Source: Candidatus Methanomethylicota archaeon (lineage in GTDB: Archaea > Thermoproteota > Methanomethylicia > Methanomethylicales > Methanomethylicaceae). From it: a stretch of DNA of 64,000 bases. The translations under genes were made by a program, and so were the position numbers. Within the stretch, counting starts at the first letter, position 1; every line of letters starts with the position of its first letter. The DNA is taken from positions 416,750 through 480,749 of the forward strand of contig JARXPF010000001.1 in assembly GCA_029887765.1 (NCBI GenBank), read 5' to 3'. Under the pieces are notes generated by a model. It saw nothing but the letters and a program-made list of their open reading frames with translations. It was not told where the DNA came from and did not search any database. Positions 36,306-44,536 of this stretch are shown here, in pieces.

Positions 36306-36355
36306 ATGAACACCAAGAGGATAATTATTAATTAAATATTTTTATTTATCGAAAT

Positions 36356-37144
36356 TTATTTTGCTAATGCACTTGCTAATACAATTGGTAAGAGATAACT
36401 AGTTCTAGCTCTTGAAGTATCAATATATACCTTTGGCAATGCTGATGCATAAGCTCCAAAACTATCCATATTTGCAATAAGAACTAATGATCTAAAAATT
36501 AAGTTCCCAATAATTCCATCTGGAGCCAATATCATAGAAGAAGAATTTACTGCTCTCTCAATTTCTATTCCAAAATTTTCTACATCAAAGCCCATTTCTT
36601 TTATTTTACTAACAAGAACTTCTGAGAAATTTAACATTTCATCAACTTTTTTACTTCTTCCTCTATCTTCAAGTCTTCCTCCAGAAATAACCCCAACCTT
36701 AAATTTTAATCCAAATTTATCTGCAATTTTTTTCCCTTTTATTACAAATTCTAAGAGATCTTCCATAGTATCTCCTTCATCTATACCAACTGGCGCAAGC
36801 ATTATTGGCCTATTTGTTATTTCCATTATTGTTATTCTATATAAATTATTACATTTAAAAGTTAATTTTATTTTTTGTAATATCGTCTTAGCACTTAAAT
36901 TGCCTCTTACAATAGCTTCAACTTTTTCATTTATTAATAAAGAAATTAATTCTTCTTCTAATTCATTTGAAATTATGAAAGGGATTTCAATATTTATTTC
37001 TTTATTACAAACTAATATTGGTTTTGCATAACCTTGTTCTTTTGCAAATATTGCAGAATTTACTATGTTATCTGCAAAAGGTTTATCCAAATCAACTCCA
37101 ATTGCTACAATTGCTTTATTTAATTTAGCTAAAGAATAAATCAT
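36356..37144 (-). CDS. Methanogenesis marker protein 4-like phosphotransacylase homologue
   Basis: A 262-aa protein distantly related to phosphate acetyl/butyryltransferases. Diagnostic stretches fit methanogen marker 4: EGDTMEDLLEFVIKGKKIAD, VGVISGGRLEDRGRSKKVDE, MILAPDGIIGNLIFRSLVLI and VYIDTSRARTSYLLP. The biochemical role is unknown. It overlaps the AksA-like gene by 4 bases, placing an acyl-phosphate/CoA-type enzyme inside an operon for long-chain 2-oxoacids. Confidence 0.75.
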   Translation of the reverse strand: MIYSLAKLNKAIVAIGVDLDKPFADNIVNSAIFAKEQGYAKPILVCNKEINIEIPFIISNELEEELISLLINEKVEAIVRGNLSAKTILQKIKLTFKCNNLYRITIMEITNRPIMLAPVGIDEGDTMEDLLEFVIKGKKIADKFGLKFKVGVISGGRLEDRGRSKKVDEMLNFSEVLVSKIKEMGFDVENFGIEIERAVNSSSMILAPDGIIGNLIFRSLVLIANMDSFGAYASALPKVYIDTSRARTSYLLPIVLASALAK

Positions 37145-38313
37145 TTCTTATATTTCTCCTCCAAAACTTTTTTAGCAAAATCGATTAACTCAGAATTCTC
37201 AATTATTTTATGACCTATTGGTAAATTCTTTAATCTTTTTACAATTTCAGCAATATCTTCTTCACTTAAGTTTAATCCACTTGAAAGAAGTTTTTCTCTA
37301 ACACTTTCAGTACCAGAGTGTCTTCCAAATACAAGCTTTCTTTCTTGTCCAACAATTTGAGGATCATATGCTTCATAAGTAAAAGGATGTTTTAAAACAG
37401 CAGCTACATGAATGCCAGATTCATGTCTAAAAGCATTTTCTCCTACAATTGCTTTATTTACTGGTATTGGTATGCCAGAAAACTTAGAAACTAATAATGA
37501 AAGTTCACGTAATTTTTCAGTATGAAAGTTTAAATCTACTCCATATAATGCATATAAAGACATTACAACTTCTTCTAAAGCTGCATTTCCACATCTCTCT
37601 CCAATACCATTAACAGTAACTGATATAGCATCTATTCCTGCTTCATAAGCAGCTAAAGAATTTGCAACTGCTAAACCAAAATCATTATGACAATGAACTG
37701 ACATTTCAATATTAAAATTCTTTCTTATTTGTTCAACTAAATATGCCATACCCCTTGGTCTTATACATCCTGCAGTATCTGCAATTCCAATTCTATCTAC
37801 ACCATGATCTTCAGCAGCTTTGTATAATGAAAATAGAGAGTCTAGCGTTGTTCTTGTTGCATCTTCTGCAGTTAATTGAACAAAAAGACCATGATCTTTT
37901 GCATATTCTACTGCCCATGCAGCCATATCAATTGCACTTTTTAAATCCATTTTTAATTTATACTTTAAATGTAAATCAGATACTGCTATGAAAATTATTA
38001 TACCTTCTACTTCTGATCTTAAAGCAGCATCTATGTCTCTTTGTTTTGGTCTACATAATGCTAATATTCTTGCATTAAGACGTTCCATAACTACAGCTTT
38101 CACAGCTTCTTCATCATAAGGAGAGATTACGGGAAAACCAGCTTCTATTTCATGAATCCCTACTTCATCCAATTTTCTAGCAATTTCTACTTTTTGCTCT
38201 TTTGTAAACTTAACACCAGGAGTTTGTTCTCCATCCCTTAATGTAGTATCATAAATTTTGACTTTTCTATCTTCACGATGTATAAAATTGTAAGGACTAG
38301 TAAAATATCTCAA
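37141..38313 (-). CDS. aksA: Homocitrate synthase-like enzyme (AksA-like)
   Basis: A DRE-TIM metallolyase of 390 aa: VKIYDTTLRDGEQTPGVKF (metal Asp and catalytic Arg), GIHEIEAGFPVISPYDEEAV, SVHCHNDFGLAVANSLAAYE (HxH metal site) and NGIGERCGNAALEEV. It ends soon after the FGRHSG motif and lacks the long LeuA regulatory domain, so it fits homocitrate synthase/AksA or NifV-like rather than leucine-regulated isopropylmalate synthase. It heads a seven-gene run; the start is TTG 38313. No isocitrate/homoisocitrate dehydrogenase (AksF) lies in the window. Confidence 0.82.
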   Translation of the reverse strand: MRYFTSPYNFIHREDRKVKIYDTTLRDGEQTPGVKFTKEQKVEIARKLDEVGIHEIEAGFPVISPYDEEAVKAVVMERLNARILALCRPKQRDIDAALRSEVEGIIIFIAVSDLHLKYKLKMDLKSAIDMAAWAVEYAKDHGLFVQLTAEDATRTTLDSLFSLYKAAEDHGVDRIGIADTAGCIRPRGMAYLVEQIRKNFNIEMSVHCHNDFGLAVANSLAAYEAGIDAISVTVNGIGERCGNAALEEVVMSLYALYGVDLNFHTEKLRELSLLVSKFSGIPIPVNKAIVGENAFRHESGIHVAAVLKHPFTYEAYDPQIVGQERKLVFGRHSGTESVREKLLSSGLNLSEEDIAEIVKRLKNLPIGHKIIENSELIDFAKKVLEEKYKK

Positions 38314-38355
38314 GGTTTATCTCATCCTCAATTATTCATTAATTATTCATTCTAA

Positions 38356-39096
38356 TTAATATTCCTTATATGAAATATGCTTAAATGCTTCTCTAGCTTC
38401 ATTGTATACTTCATAATTTCCAATATCATACCAATATCCTTTAAATTTGAATCCATAAACTTTTTCTCGAACTACAAGCCATTCAATAAATTTCCCAACA
38501 GGATCTGGAGGATTTTCTTTTAAATATTCTTCTATTAATAAGATATTTCTCCAAGGTAACATATAAATGCAAGTAGAAACTAAACAACTTTTAGGACATT
38601 TTGGTTTTTCTTCAAATTCAATTATGGAATCATCATTATTTAAAACTACACATGCATATTGTTTTACTAAATCTAAATTATTTAATTCAAAAAGTGCCAC
38701 TACAGGGGATTTAACTTTATAGAAAAATGATGCCATTTCATTTAAATTTAATGAAAATAAATTATCTCCAGCAATAATTAAATAATCTTCTTTAACATTT
38801 TTTGCAATACTCCATATTGCATTTATTGGTCCTAATTTTTCTTCTTCTTTAGTTGAAGGTTCAGGAATTATAATGATATTCTTATAATTTCTTTCTTTTA
38901 CCCATTCTAAAAAATTAATTTCAAATTTTTTATTAGTAGAAATTACTATTTCACTTAATTTATCCATTTTCATTATCTTTGAAATTATATAATCTAAAAT
39001 ATAACCATCTCCTAAAGGTAAAAGAGACTTAGGTCTTTCTAATGTAAGTGGCCAAAGTCTTTTTGCATATCCTCCAGCTAATATTATTACTCGCAT
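38356..39096 (-). CDS. Sugar-1-phosphate nucleotidyltransferase
   Basis: A 246-aa nucleotidyltransferase with the activation loop VIILAGGYAKRLWPLTLERPKSLLPLG-like region (quoted in part: LAGGYAKRLWPLT..PKSLLPLG) and the metal-binding YLIIAGDNLFSLNL. EFEEKPKCPKSC and the C-terminal YWYDIGNYEVYNEA are also family-typical. It likely makes NDP-glucose or NDP-mannose for glycans. It lies 42 bases upstream of aksA on the same strand and could share its transcript. Confidence 0.85.
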   Translation of the reverse strand: MRVIILAGGYAKRLWPLTLERPKSLLPLGDGYILDYIISKIMKMDKLSEIVISTNKKFEINFLEWVKERNYKNIIIIPEPSTKEEEKLGPINAIWSIAKNVKEDYLIIAGDNLFSLNLNEMASFFYKVKSPVVALFELNNLDLVKQYACVVLNNDDSIIEFEEKPKCPKSCLVSTCIYMLPWRNILLIEEYLKENPPDPVGKFIEWLVVREKVYGFKFKGYWYDIGNYEVYNEAREAFKHISYKEY

Positions 39097-39144
39097 TATT
39101 TCACCATAAAAATATTAATAAATAATAGACTTAATTATTTTACC

Positions 39145-39591
39145 ATGAATGTATACATTAATATATTCATACTATCATTAATGCCAATAATAGAGTGTAG
39201 AGGAGCAATACCTTATGGAATATTTAATGGTATAGATTTAATTAGTGTAGTTATTATATCATTCTTTGGAAATATTCTCCCAGTCCCATTTATATTATTA
39301 TTAATGAAGAAAATTGAAGACATAATAATAAAGCAAAATAATATTTTGAAGAAAATTTTTATAAAATATATTGAAAATTTAAGAAAAAGAAGTAAAAAAA
39401 CTATAGAAAAATATGGCTTTTATGGATTAATTATTTTTATAGCCATACCATTACCAGGTACTGGAGCATGGACAGGAAGTATAGTTGCACATATATTTGG
39501 AATGAAAATAAAATATTCTATTCTTGCAATATTTATTGGAGTAGCAATTGCAGTTTTTATAACAGCAATAACAACAATAATTTTATTATGA
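39145..39591 (+). CDS. COG2426/PF06695-type small multidrug-export-like membrane protein
   Basis: A 148-aa membrane protein of the 'Sm_multidrug_ex' family: SLMPIIECRGAIPYGIFNGI near the N-terminus and FIAIPLPGTGAWTGSIVAHIFGM (shown here as positions about 97-119) later. Three to four hydrophobic helices surround a basic cytoplasmic loop (KRSKKTIEKYG). The family name comes from one report; the transported substrate is not established. The gene is divergent from the nucleotidyltransferase and overlaps the RGP-like gene tail to tail by 6 bases. Confidence 0.8.
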   Translation: MNVYINIFILSLMPIIECRGAIPYGIFNGIDLISVVIISFFGNILPVPFILLLMKKIEDIIIKQNNILKKIFIKYIENLRKRSKKTIEKYGFYGLIIFIAIPLPGTGAWTGSIVAHIFGMKIKYSILAIFIGVAIAVFITAITTIILL

Positions 39592-40674
39592 AATTTTATC
39601 TATAATTTCAATCCAAAGTCTCATTTTAATTATTTGAACTTCCATAAATTTTCTAAAGTATCCATCAAGTTCTTTTATTTTTGATTCAAGAATATTAATT
39701 AATGATAAATAAGCATCACTATAACTTTCTCCAGATAAATCATTATCTACTACTTTCCAAATCCACTCATTAATAATCATTCCATCAAGTTCTTTTTTCA
39801 AATCTTTAAATACATTTCTAGGTCTTTTGTCATGTAAACCTATGGGTTTGCCTATACATACTTTATCACCTAGGTAATCAGCAATTCGCTTTAAAAATAT
39901 ACCAGACCATATATCATCAAATCTATCAATACCCATAAAGTTCATATAAAGTTGATAAAAAGCAGGAACTATCTTAGGAATAAAAGAAGTATTCATACTA
40001 CATATAGCAAAATATGTTCCTTCTCCAATTATTACTTTATCTTTTTTAATCCCTTTTCCTTTAATATTACATTTACCATTAAATCCTCCATAGTAGAGAA
40101 TTGTTAAAGCATCAAGATCAGGATCTCCAATCCAATGTCCCATATTTAATACTGCTTTTCCTCCTTTATTAACCCAATAATATTCTTCAATTCTTGTTTC
40201 AGGTGCATATGGATGACCTCTTGGAAAAAGTTTCTCATTAATGATTAATAAGTCCATAGTATTATACCATTTATATTTAGAATATACAGTCTCTCCATTA
40301 TCATTGAAAAGATTTTCTTTATGCTCTTTAACAAATCCACGACTTATATATACATCATCATCTAATTCTATTATAAAATCAGCATTTTCTTCATAAGCTA
40401 TTAAAAATCCAAAACTAGTTTCAGCATGAGCTCTCTCTGGAATTACAGATAGATATTTCTCATAAGATTCTCCAAATCTTTCTTTAAACCATTCAAGTCT
40501 TTCCCTTGGACCATAGAATTCCTTATCCACATCTCTTAATATTTTTTCATTTTCTTTTCTAATTAACTCATCACCTTCATCTATAATTATTAACTTAACT
40601 TCATTATCAATTAATTCTTTAATTTCAAGATTAGATATTCTATTAATTGTTGCCATTATTAAATAAGGCTTCAT
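39586..40674 (-). CDS. Reversibly glycosylated polypeptide (RGP)/UDP-arabinopyranose mutase-like
   Basis: A 362-aa protein resembling the RGP family (PF03214), best known in plants as UDP-arabinopyranose mutase. Supporting motifs are ADFIIELDDDVYISRGFV (DDD metal/nucleotide site, about residues 100-117), NMGHWIGDPDLDALTILYYG and FDDIWSGIFLKRIADYLGD. It likely interconverts or transfers a nucleotide sugar for surface polysaccharide. RGP homologues are uncommon in archaea. It overlaps the M20 peptidase gene by 32 bases. Confidence 0.8.
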   Translation of the reverse strand: MKPYLIMATINRISNLEIKELIDNEVKLIIIDEGDELIRKENEKILRDVDKEFYGPRERLEWFKERFGESYEKYLSVIPERAHAETSFGFLIAYEENADFIIELDDDVYISRGFVKEHKENLFNDNGETVYSKYKWYNTMDLLIINEKLFPRGHPYAPETRIEEYYWVNKGGKAVLNMGHWIGDPDLDALTILYYGGFNGKCNIKGKGIKKDKVIIGEGTYFAICSMNTSFIPKIVPAFYQLYMNFMGIDRFDDIWSGIFLKRIADYLGDKVCIGKPIGLHDKRPRNVFKDLKKELDGMIINEWIWKVVDNDLSGESYSDAYLSLINILESKIKELDGYFRKFMEVQIIKMRLWIEIIDKIS

Positions 40675-41833
40675 TTATATCCCCCTTCATGAATTCTACA
40701 AAAACATTTCTAACTTTTTCAAGATCGCTTATGTATACAAATTCATCAGTTCCATGAAAATTAGTATCATCAGCAATAACACCATAATTTATAACAGGTA
40801 TGGACTTATTTGCAAGAAATCTTCCATCATTTCCACCTAAAGATGCACATAGTGGAAGAGGATTTCCAAAAACTTTTTCAGTAGCTTTAACAAACAATTT
40901 TACAAAAGGATTTGATGGATTTGTTAAATAACCTCTATCTGGTTTTTCTAGACTTAATTCTATTTTACCCTTGATGTTTATTTTATTTAAAAAATTTAAA
41001 AATTCTTTTTCTGCTTCTTTTGGATCTTCTTCAGGCAGTAGTCGCATATCAAACTTAGTCCAAGCTTCATTAGGTATAACATTTTCTTTTATACCTCCTC
41101 CAATCATTGTAAATGAAAATCTCCCCCAAACTTTTTCCTTAGGCGATCCAGGAGGAGCAAAAGCTATAGAATATTTTTCTTCTCTAAATTTTATAAATTC
41201 ATTAAATTTAGTTATTAAATAAGATAATTCATGAATTGGATTAATAGCTAAATGTGGATATCCTGCATGTCCCTGTTTTCCTTTTACTCTTATTTCACCT
41301 CTTATTATTCCACTTGCTCCTATACTCACTATATTAGGAGAGGAGTCAACAATTATTCCAAAATCTGCTTTTATTTCATAATTTTCCATCAAGTAACCTA
41401 GTCCTAATACACCACCAACCTCTTCCTCAGGAGTCATTATTGCCATTACATTGAATTTTGAATTATCTTTAACAATATTTATAGCTCCTAATATTGCAGC
41501 AATTCCTCCTTTATCATCAGCTGCTCCTCTTCCAAAAGCTTTACCATCCTCTATTGTGAGCTTAAAAGGAGGCTTGGTCCAATTTTCTCCTGGTGGAACA
41601 ACATCATAATGGGCTATTAAAGCTATAGTATATTTTGATGAAGTATTTAAAGTTCCAATTACACAAGGTCTACGAACACCATCTTGAAAATTTGGATTAA
41701 AAAAATCTACTTTTAAACCTATTTCTTTCATTATTTCTCTTAATACTAATGCACAATCATAATATCCAATTTTTTTAGTAACATCAGTATCTATTTCCAC
41801 AAGTCTTTTTAATATAGAAAGCTCATATTCCAT
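40643..41833 (-). CDS. M20 family peptidase (ArgE/DapE/Acy1-like)
   Basis: A di-zinc amidohydrolase of 396 aa. Metal and catalytic motifs are LIAHYDVVPPGENW (HxD, about residues 73-86), GRGAADDKGGIAAILGA, IMTPEEEVGGVLGLGY (Glu pair) and SLGGNDGRFLANKSIPVINYG; the last His is in NFHGTDEFVYISD. The dimerisation insert follows GKQGHAGYPHLAINP. The substrate could be a succinyl/acetyl amino acid or a dipeptide; neighbours do not decide. Confidence 0.88.
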   Translation of the reverse strand: MEYELSILKRLVEIDTDVTKKIGYYDCALVLREIMKEIGLKVDFFNPNFQDGVRRPCVIGTLNTSSKYTIALIAHYDVVPPGENWTKPPFKLTIEDGKAFGRGAADDKGGIAAILGAINIVKDNSKFNVMAIMTPEEEVGGVLGLGYLMENYEIKADFGIIVDSSPNIVSIGASGIIRGEIRVKGKQGHAGYPHLAINPIHELSYLITKFNEFIKFREEKYSIAFAPPGSPKEKVWGRFSFTMIGGGIKENVIPNEAWTKFDMRLLPEEDPKEAEKEFLNFLNKINIKGKIELSLEKPDRGYLTNPSNPFVKLFVKATEKVFGNPLPLCASLGGNDGRFLANKSIPVINYGVIADDTNFHGTDEFVYISDLEKVRNVFVEFMKGDINEALFNNGNN

Positions 41834-41872
41834 ACCATAAAGATAAAATATTGAATAATTTAAATATTAGGT

Positions 41873-42430
41873 TTAAAATAAAACCATAATCCATGCAATT
41901 ACTGCAAAAATAGCCCAAATTGGCTTAGACCAAGCAAATACTTTTGATCCATCAAGTGGATGAAAAGGTAATAAATTAAATGCTGCAAGCCAAGAATTTA
42001 TCTCATAACCAATGTATAGAACTTTAATCCAATTACTAATAAGAAGAAAAATTAAGGCTAATATTAAATTCATCAATGGTCCTGAAAGAGCAATTTTCCC
42101 ATAAGATTCATTAAAATTATTTCTCATGAATGTAGGTATTATATAAACTGCTCCAAGTGCAGCAAATATAAAATTTCCTTTACTAATTATGGAAATTAAT
42201 AATGCCATAATAACTCCTATAGGCCAAATTCTATAATATGCTTTATATCCAAATCTTTCAGCTAAAATTTTATGTACAATTTCATGAAATAAAAATCCAA
42301 TACCAGCTGTACTAGCACAAATAATAAAATAAAAAACAAACATTGAAAAAGAAATAAATAATGAAGATATGGAAAAACAAAAGCTTATAACAATCCATGA
42401 TATTAATATTTCAATTAATTCTCTAAACAT
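41873..42430 (-). CDS. Site-2-protease-like (M50) membrane metalloprotease
   Basis: A 185-aa membrane protein with the zinc motif LFHEIVHKILAERFGYKAYY (HEIVH, about residues 47-51) and, near the C-terminus, FNLLPFHPLDGSKVFAW, the NxxPxxxLDG motif of intramembrane M50 proteases. About five hydrophobic segments are visible. No PDZ domain is present, so it is a minimal form. It overlaps the Nudix gene by 8 bases. Substrates, perhaps a membrane-bound regulator, are unknown. Confidence 0.82.
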   Translation of the reverse strand: MFRELIEILISWIVISFCFSISSLFISFSMFVFYFIICASTAGIGFLFHEIVHKILAERFGYKAYYRIWPIGVIMALLISIISKGNFIFAALGAVYIIPTFMRNNFNESYGKIALSGPLMNLILALIFLLISNWIKVLYIGYEINSWLAAFNLLPFHPLDGSKVFAWSKPIWAIFAVIAWIMVLF

Positions 42431-42857
42431 CTCCCATTCCTCTAATGAATTTTTCTGCAGTTTCTACTAAATTTTTTAAATTTTCATATTTAAGCTTAGA
42501 AAGAGCTTCTTCTTTACTCATCCAAACATATCCATCATGTTCTTCTGAAATTTTTATTTCTTTAGTTTTAGTTTCTCCAAGAAAATATACAACTTCTTTT
42601 TTTATTATTTCATTATTACATTTATAAAAATATTCAGCTTTCTTTTTGAATAATGGTATTACTTTTATGTCTTTTAAACCAGTTTCTTCTTCTAATTCTC
42701 TTAAAGCAGTTTCAAGTTCATTTTCATTTGATTTTTGTAAACCCTTTGGAATATCAAATCTATCTTTATTTTTTAAAAATAAATATTCTACTTTATCTCC
42801 ATCTTTCCTAAAAATTAGAAAACCAGCAGATTTTTCCTTCTTCATATTTATCGCCAT
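42423..42857 (-). CDS. Nudix hydrolase
   Basis: A 144-aa Nudix protein. The box runs GLQKSNENELETALRELEEE then TGL (about residues 39-61), matching Gx5Ex7REUxEExGU exactly. The N-terminal SAGFLIFRKDGDKVEYLFLK is typical of the diadenosine-tetraphosphate/NTP-clearing type (bis(5'-nucleosyl)-tetraphosphatase-like). The start is ATG 42857, or ATG 42845 (MKKEKSAGF). It is upstream of and coupled to the M50 protease gene. Confidence 0.9.
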   Translation of the reverse strand: MAINMKKEKSAGFLIFRKDGDKVEYLFLKNKDRFDIPKGLQKSNENELETALRELEEETGLKDIKVIPLFKKKAEYFYKCNNEIIKKEVVYFLGETKTKEIKISEEHDGYVWMSKEEALSKLKYENLKNLVETAEKFIRGMGDV

Positions 42858-42959
42858 AATTAATTTAAAAAATATTATTTTAATTCTTTATATTTACTCT
42901 AAAAAATATTTTCAAGTATGAAAATAAAAAAGAAATTATTTAAATTTTTAATGACTTCA

Positions 42960-43196
42960 TTATTCAACACATAATAATGTTTCTGTTGATTCTACTCCTC
43001 TTATTATATGTATACATTTTGTTATTATATTGCCCAATACTTTTATATCAGAAGCTTCAATAATTGCCATGATATCACAATGTCCAGTGACTGGATAAGC
43101 TTCTTTAACTCCTTCAATTTTTTTAATAGCTTCAAGTACACTTTCTAAACTACCTGGTGTAATTTTAATTTCAATAAAAGCTTTCATAAAATTCAC
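42960..43196 (-). CDS. Stand-alone Lrp/AsnC ligand-binding (RAM) domain protein
   Basis: A 78-aa protein consisting only of the RAM effector-binding fold: MKAFIEIKITPGSLESVLEA, AYPVTGHCDIMAIIEASD and ECVHIIRGVESTETLL-like end (KCIHIIRGVESTET). It has no helix-turn-helix, so it cannot bind DNA alone. It may sense an amino acid and partner a full-length Lrp protein elsewhere. Archaeal genomes often carry such short versions. It is alone on its transcript. Confidence 0.88.
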   Translation of the reverse strand: MNFMKAFIEIKITPGSLESVLEAIKKIEGVKEAYPVTGHCDIMAIIEASDIKVLGNIITKCIHIIRGVESTETLLCVE

Positions 43197-43273
43197 TAAA
43201 AATAAAATTGTATAAGAGTATTATTTAAATTTTTAGATTTAAAATATAATAATATATTTTAATCATTAAATAT

Positions 43274-43672
43274 TTAATTATTATTTTTATTTTTCTTAAT
43301 ATGAACCCTTTCTTCACAACCATCTTTATATGGACGAATATAATTATAATTTCTTTCAAAAATAAGTTTTTGATTTAATTTTTTTAAAAAATATTTACAT
43401 ACTGGTTCAGAAACTTCTTTACAAACATACTTTGTATCTAGTTTTAAATGAGTAGCAAGCCATAGAATTGGACATGGATTTCTACATCTGATTATTAACT
43501 CATTTTCACTAATATTAACAATTTCTATATCTTTTGTATTAATTTTTAAAAAATCAATGTAAAAAATTTTTAATACATCTTTCATTGAACTTATATTTCT
43601 AGGAAAAATAAGCCATATAAAAGCATATAAGTAAAATAAATATTTTGCAATAATTAATATTATTTTTTTCAT
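43274..43672 (-). CDS. Cys-containing membrane-tethered hypothetical protein
   Basis: A 132-aa protein with an N-terminal hydrophobic anchor (IILIIAKYLFYLYAFIWLIF, about residues 4-23) and a soluble part with six Cys: IIRCRNPCPILWLATHLKLD, KYVCKEVSEPVCKYF and KDGCEERVH. The paired Cys pattern suggests a metal or cofactor site and resembles small domains seen with vinyl-reductase or ATC-hydrolase-like proteins, but I cannot assign it. It is followed at 43706 by another membrane protein gene on the same strand. Confidence 0.6.
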   Translation of the reverse strand: MKKIILIIAKYLFYLYAFIWLIFPRNISSMKDVLKIFYIDFLKINTKDIEIVNISENELIIRCRNPCPILWLATHLKLDTKYVCKEVSEPVCKYFLKKLNQKLIFERNYNYIRPYKDGCEERVHIKKNKNNN

Positions 43673-43705
43673 ACTAAAATGATTTAGAGAAATAATTATA
43701 AAAAA

Positions 43706-44068
43706 TTAAAGTGGATTTACTTGTTTTACTGTCTTTATTGAAACCATTTTTGGTAGATAATAACTTATTGTAACAATTCCACCCCATACTAAGAATATAC
43801 CAATTGTCATAGCTGTACCAATAGTAGCAATTTCGTGAAACATTACTGAAATTTCCAATGGATTAGACATAGCTGTTAAAAATGGTGGCCATGGAACAAT
43901 TTCTCCATGCCATAAATGTTCTATTATAAGCAAAATTACTCCGCCCCATAGTAATGTATTAAGTGACCAAAGCTTAAATTTTTCAGCAAAATTCTTTGCA
44001 CTCTTTTGTATAATTGTTGTTACAATTGCTACGATCATAGGAAGTATGAAACATGCCATATTTTTCAC
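43706..44068 (-). CDS. Small polytopic membrane protein, paralogue of the 44121 gene
   Basis: A 120-aa protein with three to four membrane helices. The central helix reads LWGGVILLIIEHLWHGEIV, with His and Glu in the membrane. The protein encoded divergently at 44121 has a matching LWGATIMVFIDHIMKF helix, so the two look like distant paralogues. The start is GTG 44068 or ATG 44059. The His/Glu pair may bind metal or haem; function unknown. It shares a short palindrome-bearing promoter with its neighbour. Confidence 0.6.
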   Translation of the reverse strand: MKNMACFILPMIVAIVTTIIQKSAKNFAEKFKLWSLNTLLWGGVILLIIEHLWHGEIVPWPPFLTAMSNPLEISVMFHEIATIGTAMTIGIFLVWGGIVTISYYLPKMVSIKTVKQVNPL

Positions 44069-44074
44069 CGTAAC

Positions 44075-44092
44075 ACTAAATTTATATTTAGT
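44075..44092. promoter_or_regulatory. Palindrome in divergent promoter of two membrane-protein genes
   Basis: ACTAAAT-TTAT-ATTTAGT, 7-base arms, centred in the 52-base gap between the divergent genes starting at 44068 and 44121. It also contains a TATA-like core (TTTATATTTAG). One dimeric regulator, perhaps the ArsR protein encoded 450 bases away, could control both genes at once. Confidence 0.45.
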
Positions 44093-44120
44093 AATACTAA
44101 TATAAACTTATCGTGAGAAT

Positions 44121-44405
44121 ATGTGGCTCATAATATTAGCATTTGCAGCAGCAATTACTACTGCAATATGGTATTCTAAAGCTGAAAATGACAAATATAT
44201 GTTAAAATTTCTTTGTTTAATACTATGGGGAGCAACAATAATGGTTTTCATAGATCACATAATGAAATTCTTAATAGAAGGTGAAGAATTCCTTGAAATT
44301 ACACTAAATTCAACAATATTAGGCTTTATAATGGTATTAACTGCAATTATAGTTTGGGAAATAGGATTATTAATAAAAGATCCAAAAAAAGTATTTCATA
44401 AATAA
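44121..44405 (+). CDS. Small polytopic membrane protein
   Basis: A 94-aa protein with three membrane helices: WLIILAFAAAITTAIWY, LCLILWGATIMVFIDHIMKF and ILGFIMVLTAIIVWEIGLLI. The middle helix aligns by eye with that of the divergent 43706-44068 product (LWG..I....-H). GTGAG precedes the ATG by about 5 bases. It ends 66 bases before a C/D box sRNA. Function unknown; a two-component membrane complex with its paralogue is possible. Confidence 0.6.
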   Translation: MWLIILAFAAAITTAIWYSKAENDKYMLKFLCLILWGATIMVFIDHIMKFLIEGEEFLEITLNSTILGFIMVLTAIIVWEIGLLIKDPKKVFHK

Positions 44406-44470
44406 TTTTTTATTAATAATTTCATAAATAGTAATAAAATTTTTATATTTTTAAATAAATAAATTAATAT

Positions 44471-44527
44471 TAGCAATGATGTACCATTGCAGAACTGAAA
44501 ATGATGAATGACTCCAATGCTGAGCTA
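44471..44527 (+). ncRNA. C/D box guide sRNA
   Basis: A complete box set in the expected order and spacing: C box ATGATGT (44476-44482), 12-base guide, D' box CTGA (44495-44498), C' box ATGATGA (44501-44507), 12-base guide, D box CTGA (44520-44523). The flanks TAGC and GCTA form a terminal stem. Twelve-base spacers are the archaeal norm. By the D+5 rule both guides (ACCATTGCAGAA and ATGACTCCAATG) would direct 2'-O-methylation of a G in targets containing TTCTGCAATGGT and CATTGGAGTCAT. Confidence 0.88.
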
Positions 44528-44536
44528 TTAATTTAA

